Below are positions 12,528 through 22,565 of a DNA stretch of 64,000 bases, piece after piece. The stretch comes from Iris pallida (lineage: Eukaryota; Streptophyta; Magnoliopsida; Asparagales; Iridaceae). The position numbers were made by a program, and so were the translations under genes. The notes under the pieces are model-generated. The model saw only the letters and a list, made by a program, of their open reading frames with translations. It searched no databases and was not told the origin of the DNA. Each line of letters starts with the position of its first letter. Position 1 is the stretch's first letter. The stretch is from NCBI GenBank assembly GCA_029216955.1, contig JANAVB010005598.1:827529-891528 (forward strand). Reading direction: 5' to 3'.

Positions 12528-13181
12528 GAGAAAATTTGAGTCATATTCCACTTTATTTATTTAAATTTAAGGTGCACCACATCCAATTACCAGAATGTAT
12601 GATACCTCCCACTTCTAAAAAATCGTCCCACACTCACGGTCAACCCATTTGACCGAACTTTTGTGACCAAAATACCTCTTATTTCATTTTCCCGGAGCGT
12701 CCTCCTCTCCCCGCTACCCACTGCAGCTGCTAGCTCAGGAGGGGGATGCGCGGGGGATGCGGCGGGGAGGCATGCGAAGGTCAGGGAGGTGCGCGGAGGT
12801 CAGGGATACGGCGGGGCAGGGGGCGGTCATGCGACGGGGGGCGTGTGGAGGTCGGTGACGCGGCAGGGGGCGCTCGGCTGTCGCTGCTGCTGCTCGCGGT
12901 GGGAGGGCGTGCTGTGGGCGGGGGAGGGGATGGGGGATGCGGCGGGGTGGCGCGTGAAGGTCGGGGACATGGCGTAGAGGCGCATGGAGGCCGGGGATGC
13001 GACGGGAGGCGAGGTAGAGATGAAAATATGGGAGTATTTTGATCACAAAAGTTCGATGGAATGGGTTAACCGTGAGTTTGGGACAGTTTTCGTTAAATTT
13101 GGAATGTCATACATTTTGGTAATTGGGTGTGGTGCACCTTAAATATAGATAAATAAAGTGTAATGCGACTCAAATTTTCTT
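12528..13181. mobile_element. MULE-like element with GC-rich core (MULE1)
   Basis: The terminal inverted repeats are about 130 bp (GAGAAAATTTGAGTC at the left end and its complement at the right, with AAGGTGCACCACA further in). The flanks AAAATGTTT (12519-12527) and AAAATATTT (13182-13190) make a 9-bp TSD with one mismatch, as for Mutator. The core (about 12690-13010) is very GC-rich with many GGGGATGCG / GGTCAGGGA words. Several overlapping ORFs there are composition artefacts, and no transposase is present. Confidence 0.8.
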
Positions 13182-13248
13182 AAAATATTTTTGATATGTT
13201 CTGTTCAGCACCCACACCCACAAATAACTTGTACAATCACTCTACTAC

Positions 13249-13503
13249 ATGACTTATTTGTTGCAGCTTATCAAAAAAATAGTTCTAAAAAGCCAATTCA
13301 ATTCGAGCCAACTTTCAACAGAAGGTGGAAGATTGCTGTCAAAACCTGTTTCCGTTGCTCTTCTTGAAAAGTATCATCAACCCCAAACCACCAACATGTT
13401 TGTGGTGCAGGGCAACGAGGGTGTCAACAACTCCCCAGTCTCGTCCTCAAAATTTCAAGGTAGTAACTTGATTGGGCCTAAGGACAATAATAGGCAAGTA
13501 TAA
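13249..13503 (+). CDS. Unrecognised 84-codon ORF, possible exon remnant
   Basis: I do not recognise this product. It lies between two MULE-like elements and is closer to normal coding composition than either neighbour (motifs LSKPVSVALLEKYHQPQ and GNEGVNNSPVSSSKFQG). A TTGTTGCAG just inside the ORF start could be a splice acceptor, so it may be an exon of a broken gene or old element rather than a free gene. After the stop, 13504-13640 continues with similar composition and no known domain. Confidence 0.25.
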   Translation: MTYLLQLIKKIVLKSQFNSSQLSTEGGRLLSKPVSVALLEKYHQPQTTNMFVVQGNEGVNNSPVSSSKFQGSNLIGPKDNNRQV

Positions 13504-13657
13504 GGTGAAGTACTCTTCTCCGAAAACATGGTTGCATTTACCACAAGTACCGAACTCAAGACCTTAGTGGTCAATGAGGAGAGGCACAAGGCTGAGGGAC
13601 GACTGGGTGAGAGACGGTCTCAGGATCGAGCCACGGTTCCGGTGATGGAAAAAAAAT

Positions 13658-14500
13658 AAAAAAATTTGAGTGGCGCCCCACTTTTTTTACGCTTATTTAA
13701 GGTGCACCCCACAGGTTTACATGAATGTATGACACCCCCCACTTTGGACGGTTTCTGTCTAAAACGAACGGTCAAATTTTTTTTTGACGAAAATACCCTC
13801 ATCTCCTTTTTTGTGTTCTCCCTCCCCGTCACACGTGGCTGTACCCACGCCCCCCTCTCGCCGTGCTCGGCCCCCCTCCACGGCGTCGCCGCACTCCCCC
13901 CCCCTCCCCCTCACCGACCTTGCCGCACTCCCCCGGCCATCACCACCACCACCATCACCAACATCATCACCATCACCACCACCACCACCATCCACCATCA
14001 TCACCGCCCCCCCCCCCCCCCTCTCCCGCTCCGCCCCCTAGCCCCCACCGCCACCGCCGCAGCGACGGCGATGGGGGCTAGGGGGCGGAGCGGGAGGGGG
14101 GGACGGAGCGGGAGGGGGGGGGGGGCGGTGATGATGGCGGATGGTGGTGGTGATGATGATGATGATGGTGATGATGTTGGTGATGGTGGTGGTGGTGATG
14201 GCCGGGGGGTGCGGCGAGGTAGGGGAGGGGGGGAGTGCGGCGACGCCGTGGAGGAGGGCCGAGCACGGCGACGCCGTGGAGGGAGGCCGAGCACGGCGGA
14301 GGGGGGCGAGACGAATAGTTGACGCGGGGAAGAAGAGAACAGATAGGTGAGTATTTTCGTCAAAAAAAATTGGTCAACGGAATTGACCGTTCATTTTGGA
14401 CTGAAACCGTCCAAAGTGGGAGATGTTATACATTCATGTAAACTTGTGGGGTGCACCTTAAATAAGCGTAAAAAAAGTGGGGTGCCACTCAAATTTTCTC
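13658..14500. mobile_element. Foldback MULE-like element (MULE2)
   Basis: The 843-bp element is flanked by AAAAAAAAT on both sides (13649-13657, 14501-14509), a 9-bp repeat, though low in complexity. The ends match MULE1 over TTTGAGTGG/C and AAGGTGCACC. The inverted repeat continues into the core: (CCACCA)n-type sequence at about 13930-14000 pairs with (TGGTGG)n at 14140-14200, and CCGTGCTCGG pairs with CCGAGCACGG. The arms are about 400 bp with a centre near 14070. ORFs here are composition artefacts on both strands. Confidence 0.85.
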
Positions 14501-14509
14501 AAAAAAAAT

Positions 14510-15034
14510 CCCACAAGCATTACAATACCAGTGAGAAGCAGATTGAGTTTGAGACTTAACTTTGTGGAACATACAGGTGCATCCTGTGGTTTGGTAAGGC
14601 CACACAGCTCAAATGTCACAAATAGAAGCACCAGGAAATAACCACACAATCACCAATCTCCGAAAGATGAACATATGAAAGAATCTGTACGTGTAATTTC
14701 TGTCCAAACATGTACAAATCTGTCTACTTGCTGAAGCCTCTCTGCAAGTCGTTGATGATGGCTCAAGGCCGAGAGAGACTTGGACGGGTGCAGATCTGCT
14801 GTCCCAACTCCTCACGTTCCAATCCCGTCCTCTCAATCACATTTACAGACATGAGGAATTGGGGCAGCAGATCTGCATCCAACTTGGACTTGCACCTGCC
14901 ATATCTGTACAGTATTGCATATCCCCAATAAAACTCCCATCAAGGAATTGAATCTTAGGATAGGCCCAAAATTGCGGTATCGAACTCTTCTATACTGCAT
15001 AAATTTATACTATGAATCATAAACCTCAAAGTAG
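14510..15034 (-). other. Downstream (3') flank of the WD40 gene
   Basis: This is unique, gene-like sequence between the foldback element and the WD40 stop codon. It probably holds the 3' UTR (transcribed right to left), but no firm polyadenylation site was fixed. It contains the inverted repeat described at 14789-14877. Confidence 0.45.
14789..14877. repeat. Short hairpin: 26-bp imperfect inverted repeat
   Basis: Bases 14789-14814 pair with 14852-14877 (TGCAGATCTGCTG on each arm, two mismatches in 26), with a loop of about 37. Pairing continues weakly outward through TTGGA / TCCAA. It lies in the likely 3' UTR of the WD40 gene. It could be a small foldback element or an RNA hairpin. Confidence 0.7.
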
Positions 15035-17877
15035 TCAGTGATTTACTGGTAATCCATAGTTCTGGAATGTCCTTATCCGCCCATCCCATCCGGCTGTTAC
15101 TATCACCTGGCCCCAGGCATGGGAGGAGTTCCAGCAGGAAGTCTTCAAGAACTTGAACTGAGACCTAGGCAGGGTCGCAGCAGTAGAAGGTGAGATCGAA
15201 GGGAGCTTCTCCTCAGGCCAAGTCACTGAGCCCTTTGGTAGGAACTCCGAGCACAAGTCGTTGCTCAGAGTGAAGCTACCAGCAGGAGAGAGAGAGACGG
15301 TATTGTTGTTGCTTGAAGTATCGCCATGATTCTCATGAATAACCTCAGGTGCTGGACCTCTCAGAGCTTGACCATGCCAAGGTATTGCAACCGAAGCATG
15401 ACTGGAGATGAACTGTTCACACGACTTGCTGGTTTTGACATGGTTTGAAATGGAGGAATCATTGGTATCATGAGTCCACACACAAACATTAGAATCCTCG
15501 CTAGCTGAAATAATGTGCCGGCCATCCAATGTGAACGAAGCCGATATCTGACTTCCAGCATTGACGAAACCTGGAGAGAGAATTAGCAGCAAAAAATATT
15601 TTCTGCAGAGAGAAAGCATTAAGTTGATTGATCATGTTCCATTTCGCCCATTACCTTTGAATTTGGAGACTACATCGATCCCATCAAGAATTCGTACCTG
15701 GGAATCAGCAGATGTGACCATTAGCTTCCTATGATCACTCGGGCAATACTGGAATATGAAACCAAAACATGTTATAACCAGATCAAGATACATAAAAGAA
15801 AACAAATGGAATAATAGGATTGTCTAGTGGAAGCTACCTGAAAGCCGGTTATTCTCTTGTCAGAGGTCTTCTTTTTGCCCTGTAATGAAATCTGAACCTC
15901 CAATTCTAGTACATTATCTGATTAACACAAAAATGGGGACGAAGAAAAAGATTCGATTCAGACAGTTCGAGCTGTTGCAAATATAAACACACTTTTCGTG
16001 ATACTAAGAAATATTTTAATTGGCATGCTGAAATAAGAGAACGGGTCTTATACTATAAGGCATATTAAAGAATAATTGCAAATTAAAAGAAAAGCAACTC
16101 TAGAGGGATCAGTATTTAGACCATTTATACCTGATACATCATAAAAGCGGCAATCGCCTGTCGTAGAGCCAACTACTATAGCCTGCAAGAAACAATGTAG
16201 ACTTGTTAAACTTTACAATGCCAACACCGCCGAGATTTCAAATTCATCAGGCCAATGGACTCCTACCTTGCCATCTGGATGGTAACAAACTGCACTGACC
16301 ATGTCTCTAATATCAGTCCAGTCCACCACACGGTGTTGTGACAGTTCCCAAATGCGAATTTTCCCGTCTATTGAACCGCTAATGAAATATTTCTCGTTGA
16401 TAGGATTGAACTGAACACATGTGACTGCATAATTATTTACGGAAAAACATAGCATACAGTTAGAATTAAAAGCTAAGGAAAGCAAAAATATCAAGCATCA
16501 GGATATCTACAATCGAGTAAGATACGAAGAACATACCATAACAGTTATGCACAAATACGCTGAGGCAGCTGCTGCAGCCCACTCTCCATAGCCGCACAGT
16601 TTTATCAACCGAAGAAGATAGTAGATACTGCAAAAGGCATGATGTTGCACTGAATGAGAGACTATAACAAAAAGAATTTATCCTACAATTGCAAAGAGAG
16701 CACTTGTTTTCTTGCCAAATTAAAGCTAACTAACCTTATCGTTGGACCACGAAAGATCCAGCACATCTCCACCATGCCCGTGGAATTCCTGCACTGGTTT
16801 CTCCAATATCTGAAACACCTCAGGAGGAACGACGACACAAGCTGAATCGGGAGTTCTCCTCATACTCCTCAACTTAACCTTCTCCTTATTGGCAGCATAA
16901 AGGGGAACCAGTTCCGAACTATGGTTCACCTTGAAGTATATGCACGAAGCATCGTATTCGAGAGCATCACCTTCGTCTCTTCTCTCGCATTCCATCACTT
17001 TCCATACACGGACAACACCATCTTCGCCCCCACTAGCTAAAAACTCCCCGTCAGGGCTGAATTTCATGGTCAAGATTGCCCCATCGTGTGCACTGATATC
17101 TTGTTCTTTATAGAGTGCAGAAAATTCTTTGGACTGTTTCTTACATCGATGAACCTTCACTCTCCGAGACCTCGAGCTTGTACTCCTCTCGGAATCTGAT
17201 GTGCTCAAACCCGTTTCCTCCTCTTGTCTATCAACAACACAAGCCACAGCCCCTAATCTCCTGAGCCACCCAAATTTTCTACTCCTACCTAACTTGTTGG
17301 CATTCCTCACCTTATCATCTCTTTGATTAAGTTTCTGAGCAAAAGAGGGCGATGGACAAAAATTTCTATCAAACTCATCCTGCGTGGAACTTCGACCAGA
17401 ACCAACTTCGTGAAGGCCCCTCAGAGTGCCATCCTGACTATATTGCTCCACTGCAGACTTTGAACCATTGTCCAAGTTCTTGATCTTGAACTCAAAGCTT
17501 TCTCCCAACGCAATGGCATCCGAAGTGCGAGGACGACTCGCAGAGCAGGTAGAGTCCGAATAGATATTCTCCGAAACTGAGCTTCTCAACACTACACCAC
17601 CATTCGAAGTCATCCGGCCAACATCCAGTTCGACCGACTCCCGGCAAGTATCCAATCCCATACATCTCATGAACCTAGCTCGCCTCTCCCGGACGCTATC
17701 AGGACTACTGGTCCATACCTTGTACATGGACTCATCGACGACAATCGATTCGTGATGAGACGGGCTTCCCAGGCACAAATCAGATAACGCCGATATCTCT
17801 TCTCTCGTGTCGAAGAACTCATTCTCCTCCTCCTCCTCCTCCTCAACTACTCGGTACATGTAGCTATTGCTCCCCAT
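15035..17877 (-). CDS. WD40-repeat protein, WDR44-like, 717 aa, seven coding exons
   Basis: Coding exons on the minus strand: 17877-16735, 16627-16537, 16424-16267, 16182-16131, 15917-15838, 15748-15655, 15570-15035. They total 2,154 bp in one frame, with GT-AG introns throughout and the stop at 15037-15035. Residues 12-18 are an acidic run. The first 260 residues are low-complexity and serine/charge-rich. WD repeats begin at about 261 ([19 protein letters not shown], ending VRVWKV) and continue near 365-397 (VRLWRV), 405-442 (IRIWEL), 450-483, 510-540 and 550-580 (VCVWTH). The last is at the C-terminus ([14 protein letters not shown]), enough for a seven-bladed propeller. Plant proteins of this build form the WDR44-like transducin/WD40 family; they are scaffolds, and the exact partner is unknown. 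The start is the first ATG after a likely leader-intron acceptor (ATTGTAG at about 17891-17897). It is intact and the only convincing host gene here. Confidence 0.93.
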
Positions 17878-18232
17878 TGTCTCACTTTACTACAATCAAA
17901 CAATTCAACAAGCACATGTCAGAACATATAGAACCTCAGCAAACCAAACTCCTGGATTCACTCCAAATCAGTGCACTAAAGTCGGAATAAAGAAAGGCCA
18001 AATCTTTGCTAGGCAACATGCAAATCTTCAAACCCCAAGTCCCAAGCGAAGGCCAATGAACCTGGTCCTCCAGTCCATTGACACAACCAAAGTACCAAAT
18101 ATAAAAGAGGAAGGAAACCTTTCTATATATAGAGCCAAAATTAAGCACACAAGAACCAATTTTTTTATGCTGCACTCTCAAGTGAAGGGCTCTGAACCTG
18201 GCCCTCACAAATAAAGGAACAAACTTTTCCAA
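17878..18232 (-). promoter_or_regulatory. 5' leader / upstream region of the WD40 gene
   Basis: Just above the start codon the minus strand has a pyrimidine-rich tract ending in TAG (about 17891-17903), a plausible acceptor of a 5' UTR intron. No upstream exon could be fixed. From about 18126 the sequence is the first copy of the tandem repeat that resumes at 19770. Confidence 0.4.
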
Positions 18233-18296
18233 TGGCTAAATTGCATTTTGATACCTTCAACTATTTTGTTTTTTTAAGTTGATACCATAAACTTTT

Positions 18297-19136
18297 GGGT
18301 CCGACTATACGCACCCCACCTATTTCTAAGTTGACCCCAACTTTTCTGAGTAACTTAAGTTGTATTGTTAAATGACTGATTTATCCTTTTTCTATTTCTA
18401 ACTCTACACCCCAACCTATCTTCCTCAAACCCAAAAACCCTAGAAGACATTATTTGAAGCTTAAAAAAATTACAATGGAGGGCCAAAGTAATGATAGAAG
18501 ATCTCCCTACTAATGTTTTTGTTTCGAGTAGCGATTGGGCTGTTTCGATTTTGAAAAAAAAAAAAAAAAATCGCGAACTGTTCGACCTGAACGAGTCGGA
18601 CAAATTCGTACTGTTCGACATACACAGGTCGAACATATTAAAAGTGTTCGACATACACAGGTCGAACGTACAAATCCATACTGTTCGACCTGTGATGGTC
18701 GAACAAATACAAACTGTTCGGCAAGATGTTGTCGAACAGAGTAGGAAAGTTCGACTGTCGTGAGCCGAACAGTTTGACATCCGTCCGACAAACCAGGGTC
18801 GAACAGTGCCAATGGAAACCCTAAAAATTTTTGCGTTTTCGTTCAAAATTTTAGGGTCGTACAAATGGGAGAGTTCGGTTCGAAAATGGGGTGGAGGAGG
18901 AGGAGGAGAGTTTTAGGGTTAGGTTGGGATGGTTTGAATATGTGTTTGGGGTAGACTTAGAAATAATTGAATGATATGATGGATTGGGGTGGGGTTATGT
19001 TTCATTTGGGTTAGGGACATTTCTGTCCAGAATTGGGGTGGACTTAGAAATTTGTCAAGTCTAGTTTTCTATTAGTGGGGTAAACTTAGAAATTGGGGTC
19101 AACTTAGAAATAGGTGGGGTGCATATAGTCGGACCC
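18297..19136. mobile_element. Nested inverted-repeat element carrying a palindrome array
   Basis: 840 bp with long inverted ends (GGGTCCGACTATACGCACCC left; the complement differs by one base at the right) and AAACTTTT on both sides (18289-18296, 19137-19144), an 8-bp TSD. CACCTATTTCTAAGTTGACC recurs inside each end. The core holds the palindrome array at 18579-18805. No transposase is seen. The 8-bp TSD suits hAT; the long ends suit MULE. Confidence 0.75.
18579..18805. repeat. Seven 24-bp quasi-palindromes at 33-37-bp period
   Basis: Units at 18579, 18612, 18645, 18682, 18715, 18748 and 18782 each fit TGTTCGAC-N8-GTCGAACA with zero to three mismatches. Start-to-start spacings are 33, 33, 37, 33, 33 and 34. 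The N8 centres vary, except units 2 and 3, which are identical there (ATACACAG). Because 33 is a multiple of three, several frames are open across the array. Confidence 0.9.
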
Positions 19137-19781
19137 AAACTTTTTTACTCAACAACTTAGTACCTTAACTATTATTTTTTTTTCAACTTGTTATCTAAAT
19201 TTTTAAAAATTTCCAAAATGCCCTTATCCCTTCTCTCTCCCCCTTCTTCCCTCCCCCACCTCTCCCACTCCGGCGACCCCCTCCCTCCCTTCCCTCTCCG
19301 GCGACCACCTCCTCCCCCTCTCCCCTCCCGCGGCGGCGACCCCCTACCCTCTCTCTCCGGTGAAGGTGGAGTCGGGAAAGGAGGGCAGCGGGAGAGGGAG
19401 GGGAGGGAGCGGGAGGGGGGTGCGGGTGGCCGGAGAGTGGAGGGGAGTGGGTCGGGGGGGGGGGGGGGGGAGAGGGTGCAGACGGGACGGGGGGGGGGGG
19501 GGGGTGGGGGGGGTGAGGGGCGGAGGGTGCTCGCGGGGCGGCAGGGAGAGGGACGGGGGCGGGGGCGGGGGCGGGGGCGGGGGGTGGTGGCCGGAAGAGG
19601 GGGGGGAGGGACTGGAAGAGGGGGGGAGGGGTTGAGTGATAGTTTTAATTTTTGGTAAGAACATTATTGTCCAAAAAAAAAGTTAGGGTATCAAGTTGAA
19701 AAAAATAATAATTGAGGTATCAACTTGAAAAAGCGAAATAGTTGAGGGTATCAAAGTACAATTAAGCCATTAAAACAATTA

Positions 19782-20150
19782 CCCATTAATTTATAACCAA
19801 AATTAAGCGCAAAAAACATACACAAATCAATTTTTTGGTTGAATGAAATGCTGCGAAACCTGCTCCTTACAAATAAAGGAGGAAACTTTTCAAATTTAAA
19901 CAAATTGAAATACCCATTAATTTATAGCCAAAATTAAGCACAAAAATCAATTTCTTTTTGGTTGCACTCTCAAATGAATGAAATGCTGTGAAACCTGGTC
20001 CTTACAAACATAGGAGGAAACTTTTCAAATTTAAACAAATGCCCACTAATTTATAGCCAATATTAAGCGCAAGAACATGGAAGTATCATTTTTTCTTATT
20101 GGTAGAAATGAAGGTGCACTCGCCATGGAAAGGAAGTAAGTGAAATCGAA
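19782..20150. repeat. About 130-bp tandem repeat in the WD40 upstream region
   Basis: Units start CCCATTAATTTATA at 19782, 19913 and 20042 (spacing 131 and 129) and contain AACCTG.TCCTTACAAA and GGAGGAAACTTTTCAAA. The third unit is partial. The first unit of the series starts near 18126 and is split by the element at 18233-19769. Confidence 0.8.
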
Positions 20151-20554
20151 GGAAGAAACTTCTACAGCTCTGCTTCCAGATCCCAAAGCCCACTGTAATG
20201 GAAGGATCAAGAGAAGGAAAGGCTGAAGTAACAACAACAGAAAAAACTGGGACTTCTTAATGGGAGACCGAGTGGGCTATTAGAAAAAGTTTCGATTTTT
20301 ATGGGATTGTTGGTGTGGAGGAACCTATGGTTTTAACACACTTCTAGAATTCCTCTGGTTATGCTGCTCCTTTTCTGATGTGTCTGTTGCTGCCGAAATG
20401 TCATCCAACTTGCAGACAGAAATGACAGGAATTGTTTAGCAAGTTAATTGCTGTTATGCCCTTGTCTCACTTTTTCTTATCCAACTTTTTCCATTAGGGG
20501 CCCTTTTGTCGAGGAATTTTTTGACAAAAAATGTCATGGATGAAATTAGTTGTC
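20151..20554. other. Unique stretch upstream of the WD40 gene, nothing identified
   Basis: No ORF of note and no transposon ends. It may hold the distal promoter or an unresolved 5' UTR exon of the WD40 gene. Confidence 0.4.
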
Positions 20555-20557
20555 TTA

Positions 20558-20959
20558 GAGCATCATTAGGAAGTTGGAATTCTCCAATTTAATTTGGAGG
20601 CTAAAATTTTGAAAAAAGATAAATATAGAATGAGCTTTGTTTATATGAGAATAGTAAAACATGATAATGTGAATTTCGATTTTAAAAATTGTGTGATCAA
20701 AAATTAATATAGAAAATAAATAATATAAAATTTAGAATGTAGAAAATTGGGTTCCAATTGGAACTTACTATTCTACGAAATGAGTTCCTACAATCTATAA
20801 TGTAAAAATTGGGAGGCTCAACATATAGTTCCTATGAGTGGAATGAGACATAAAATCTAGATACTGAAACTAGGGATGAGACTTACTATTCTACAAAACG
20901 AACTCCTACATTTTGAGTCTAGAATCTAGAACGTGTGATGGGCCTTACTAATGATGCTC
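20558..20959. mobile_element. Tourist-like MITE
   Basis: 402 bp between TTA repeats (20555-20557, 20960-20962). The ends are GAGCATCATTAGGAAG and, inverted, GAGCATCATTAGTAAGG. The interior is AT-rich and non-coding. TTA TSD and GAGCATC ends fit PIF/Harbinger MITEs. Confidence 0.8.
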
Positions 20960-20999
20960 TTATGCGGAACCAATATTTGTTGGGACTTGACGCCATTTA

Positions 21000-21418
21000 G
21001 AGCATCTCCAACTCTATTGTAAGTTGGAAAAAAATGATTGCCACATAGAAATGACAAGTTTTTTTTTTCCAAAAGTACTTCTCCAATGCAAATGTGAAAT
21101 AAAGTATGGAGTTGACATAGCATGGACAATGTGAAGTTGGTTGTCTAGATCTAGACAATTCACTTCATAATGACTTTATGTGCACATCATCAATTGTGAA
21201 TAAAAATGTGTATAAAAAAAGTAGAAGAGTAGAAATTGTTTTGGAAGTTGTAAAAAAATATTTTGTATTGTCTTCTCAATACTTTTGTATTGGAGAAGAC
21301 TTTTCATACTCAATGTCTTTTGTGAATATAATTTTGCCACCTATAGTAGACATTGTCTTGTGTCTTTTGTCATCTAAGAATCACAACACAAAACAAGACA
21401 ATAGGGTTGGAGATGCTC
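21000..21418. mobile_element. Second Tourist-like MITE with GAGCATCTCCAAC ends
   Basis: 419 bp with inverted ends GAGCATCTCCAACTCTATTG and, inverted, GAGCATCTCCAACCCTATTG. The flanks are TTA (20997-20999) and CTA (21419-21421), a 3-bp TSD with one change. It shares the GAGCATC start with the MITE 40 bp upstream but is otherwise different. Confidence 0.78.
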
Positions 21419-22129
21419 CTAGGATGGCGTCTATTTTTTTAATAGTCTGGTCCTATCTTAGATGATCTCCAATTTTTTTAAATAGTTTGGTGCTATCTTA
21501 AATAGTGCCCATTTTTTTAAATATACTGGGGTCATCTTAGATGGCCCCTAAAGTTTTTTTTCTAAAAAATAGTGTTAGAAAAAATTAGGATTTACGTAGG
21601 AGAGGAAAGTTTTCCTAAATTTACATAGAAGAGGATCGGGTGCCATCACGGATGGCGCCAAAAATCAAATTCATGATAGTTTATTTTCTCGTCTGCAAAT
21701 AATTTTAACTCCTTATATACAATTTTATCTTTTCATTTTTTTTTTTCAAATCTTAGATATTTGTTTAAATCTAATATTAAAAAAATATCTTAGAGATAAG
21801 TTTAAAAAATAATTTAAAATCCGTAACATTTTTTCTCAATTCTTAGATATAATTTGAGATCTTAGATAATTTTTTCAAATAAATTTTAAAATAACTTTAG
21901 AGATAAGTTCTTACATCTTTTTTCAAATCTAATATTAGGAAAAAAAATATTGACGATAAAAAATAAAATTTTGGTGCCATGTAAGATGGCGGCAGATTAT
22001 TTTAAAAATAAATTTAGGCACCACCTAGGATGGCGATAGACTATTTAAAATAAAAAAAATAAAAATTGGACGCCATATAAGATGGCGCCAGTATTTAAAA
22101 AAAAGTATGCGCCATCTGAGATGGCGCCA
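21417..22129. repeat. Array of degenerate GCGCCATCT-AGATGGCGC palindromes
   Basis: Quasi-palindromes of about 22 bp occur near 21449, 21489, 21528, 21638, 21973, 22017, 22068 and 22108, with a half site at 21420. The best copies (22068, 22108) fit GCGCCATCTNAGATGGCGC. AT-rich spacers of about 40 bp separate most units. No ORF and no clear element ends are seen. Confidence 0.8.
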
Positions 22130-22137
22130 AATTCTAA

Positions 22138-22517
22138 ACCACGCCCTGGAAGTCACTATAATGATCCGTAATGGACGTACCATCTTTGTACTGCAGATCC
22201 ATTATTTGTCTGATCAGGAACAACTTGTTTATCGTGATCTTCTTTGCATACAAATATTACAGCTTCTTATAAAGTGTTCTTGTGTGCTCTGCATTGGCAA
22301 CGTGGTTGTACCAGTTCTCGTCAACAAACTGCCACATATACCTACACACTGGTATGTGCTCGAATTTTTAGTCCTCTTGGGATTTATTATTGGACCTCTC
22401 GAAAGCAAATACCGGAAGCTGCCATTTCTTGACGAACAACAAATCTTTTATCTTGCTCCATCAATAGTGGTAATTACAATAGTTTAGGTTTACCATGCGC
22501 ATTGATTTTTTGTTCAT
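22138..22517 (-). pseudogene. Copia F gag fragment, minus strand
   Basis: From the start codon at 22515-22517 the minus strand encodes a gag like that of copia D: MVNLN, KIKDLLFVKKWQLPVF, FVDENWYNHVAN, YKDGTSITDHYSDFQG. It has several in-frame stops. Homology to D ends abruptly at about 22138, where the palindrome array takes over, so the rest of the element is lost. Confidence 0.85.
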
Positions 22518-22565
22518 CTCTTCTCCTTCGCTTGATTGTCAAACCTGACACCCTTTAAAACCAAA

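Larger units (their letters stand above)
18233..19769. mobile_element. Composite element with GC-rich core in the WD40 upstream region (MULE3)
   Basis: The ends are inverted repeats (left TGGCTAAATTGCATTTTGAT, right complement TGGCTTAATTGTACTTTGAT), about 100 bp long with a repeated AAGTTGATACC word. The interior consists of a second element (18297-19136) and a GC-rich block (19220-19640) with long G runs, including four consecutive GGGGGC units near 19560. Comparison with the flanking tandem repeats shows it interrupts one unit. No TSD was found, so its superfamily is uncertain. Confidence 0.7.

Noticed and set aside
12663..13046. Overlapping GC-rich ORFs near 12.7-13.0 kb
   Set aside because: They lie wholly inside the MULE1 core, and the same DNA is open on both strands.
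13666..14363. ORFs of up to 218 codons on both strands, rich in proline, histidine and glycine
   Set aside because: The region is a GC-rich inverted repeat; overlapping ORFs in all frames reflect composition, and no domain is recognisable.
18579..18805. Possible CRISPR array because of regular repeat spacing
   Set aside because: The repeats are short palindromes separated by only 9-13 bp in a plant transposon, there are no cas genes, and the spacers are too short.
18355..18864. Possible repeat protein gene with 11-residue repeats
   Set aside because: Open frames across the palindrome array exist on both strands simply because the period is mostly 33 bp; no start context or splice evidence favours one.
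19188..19664. Gly/Arg-rich and Pro-rich ORFs near 19.2-19.7 kb
   Set aside because: They are products of G runs in the MULE3 core.
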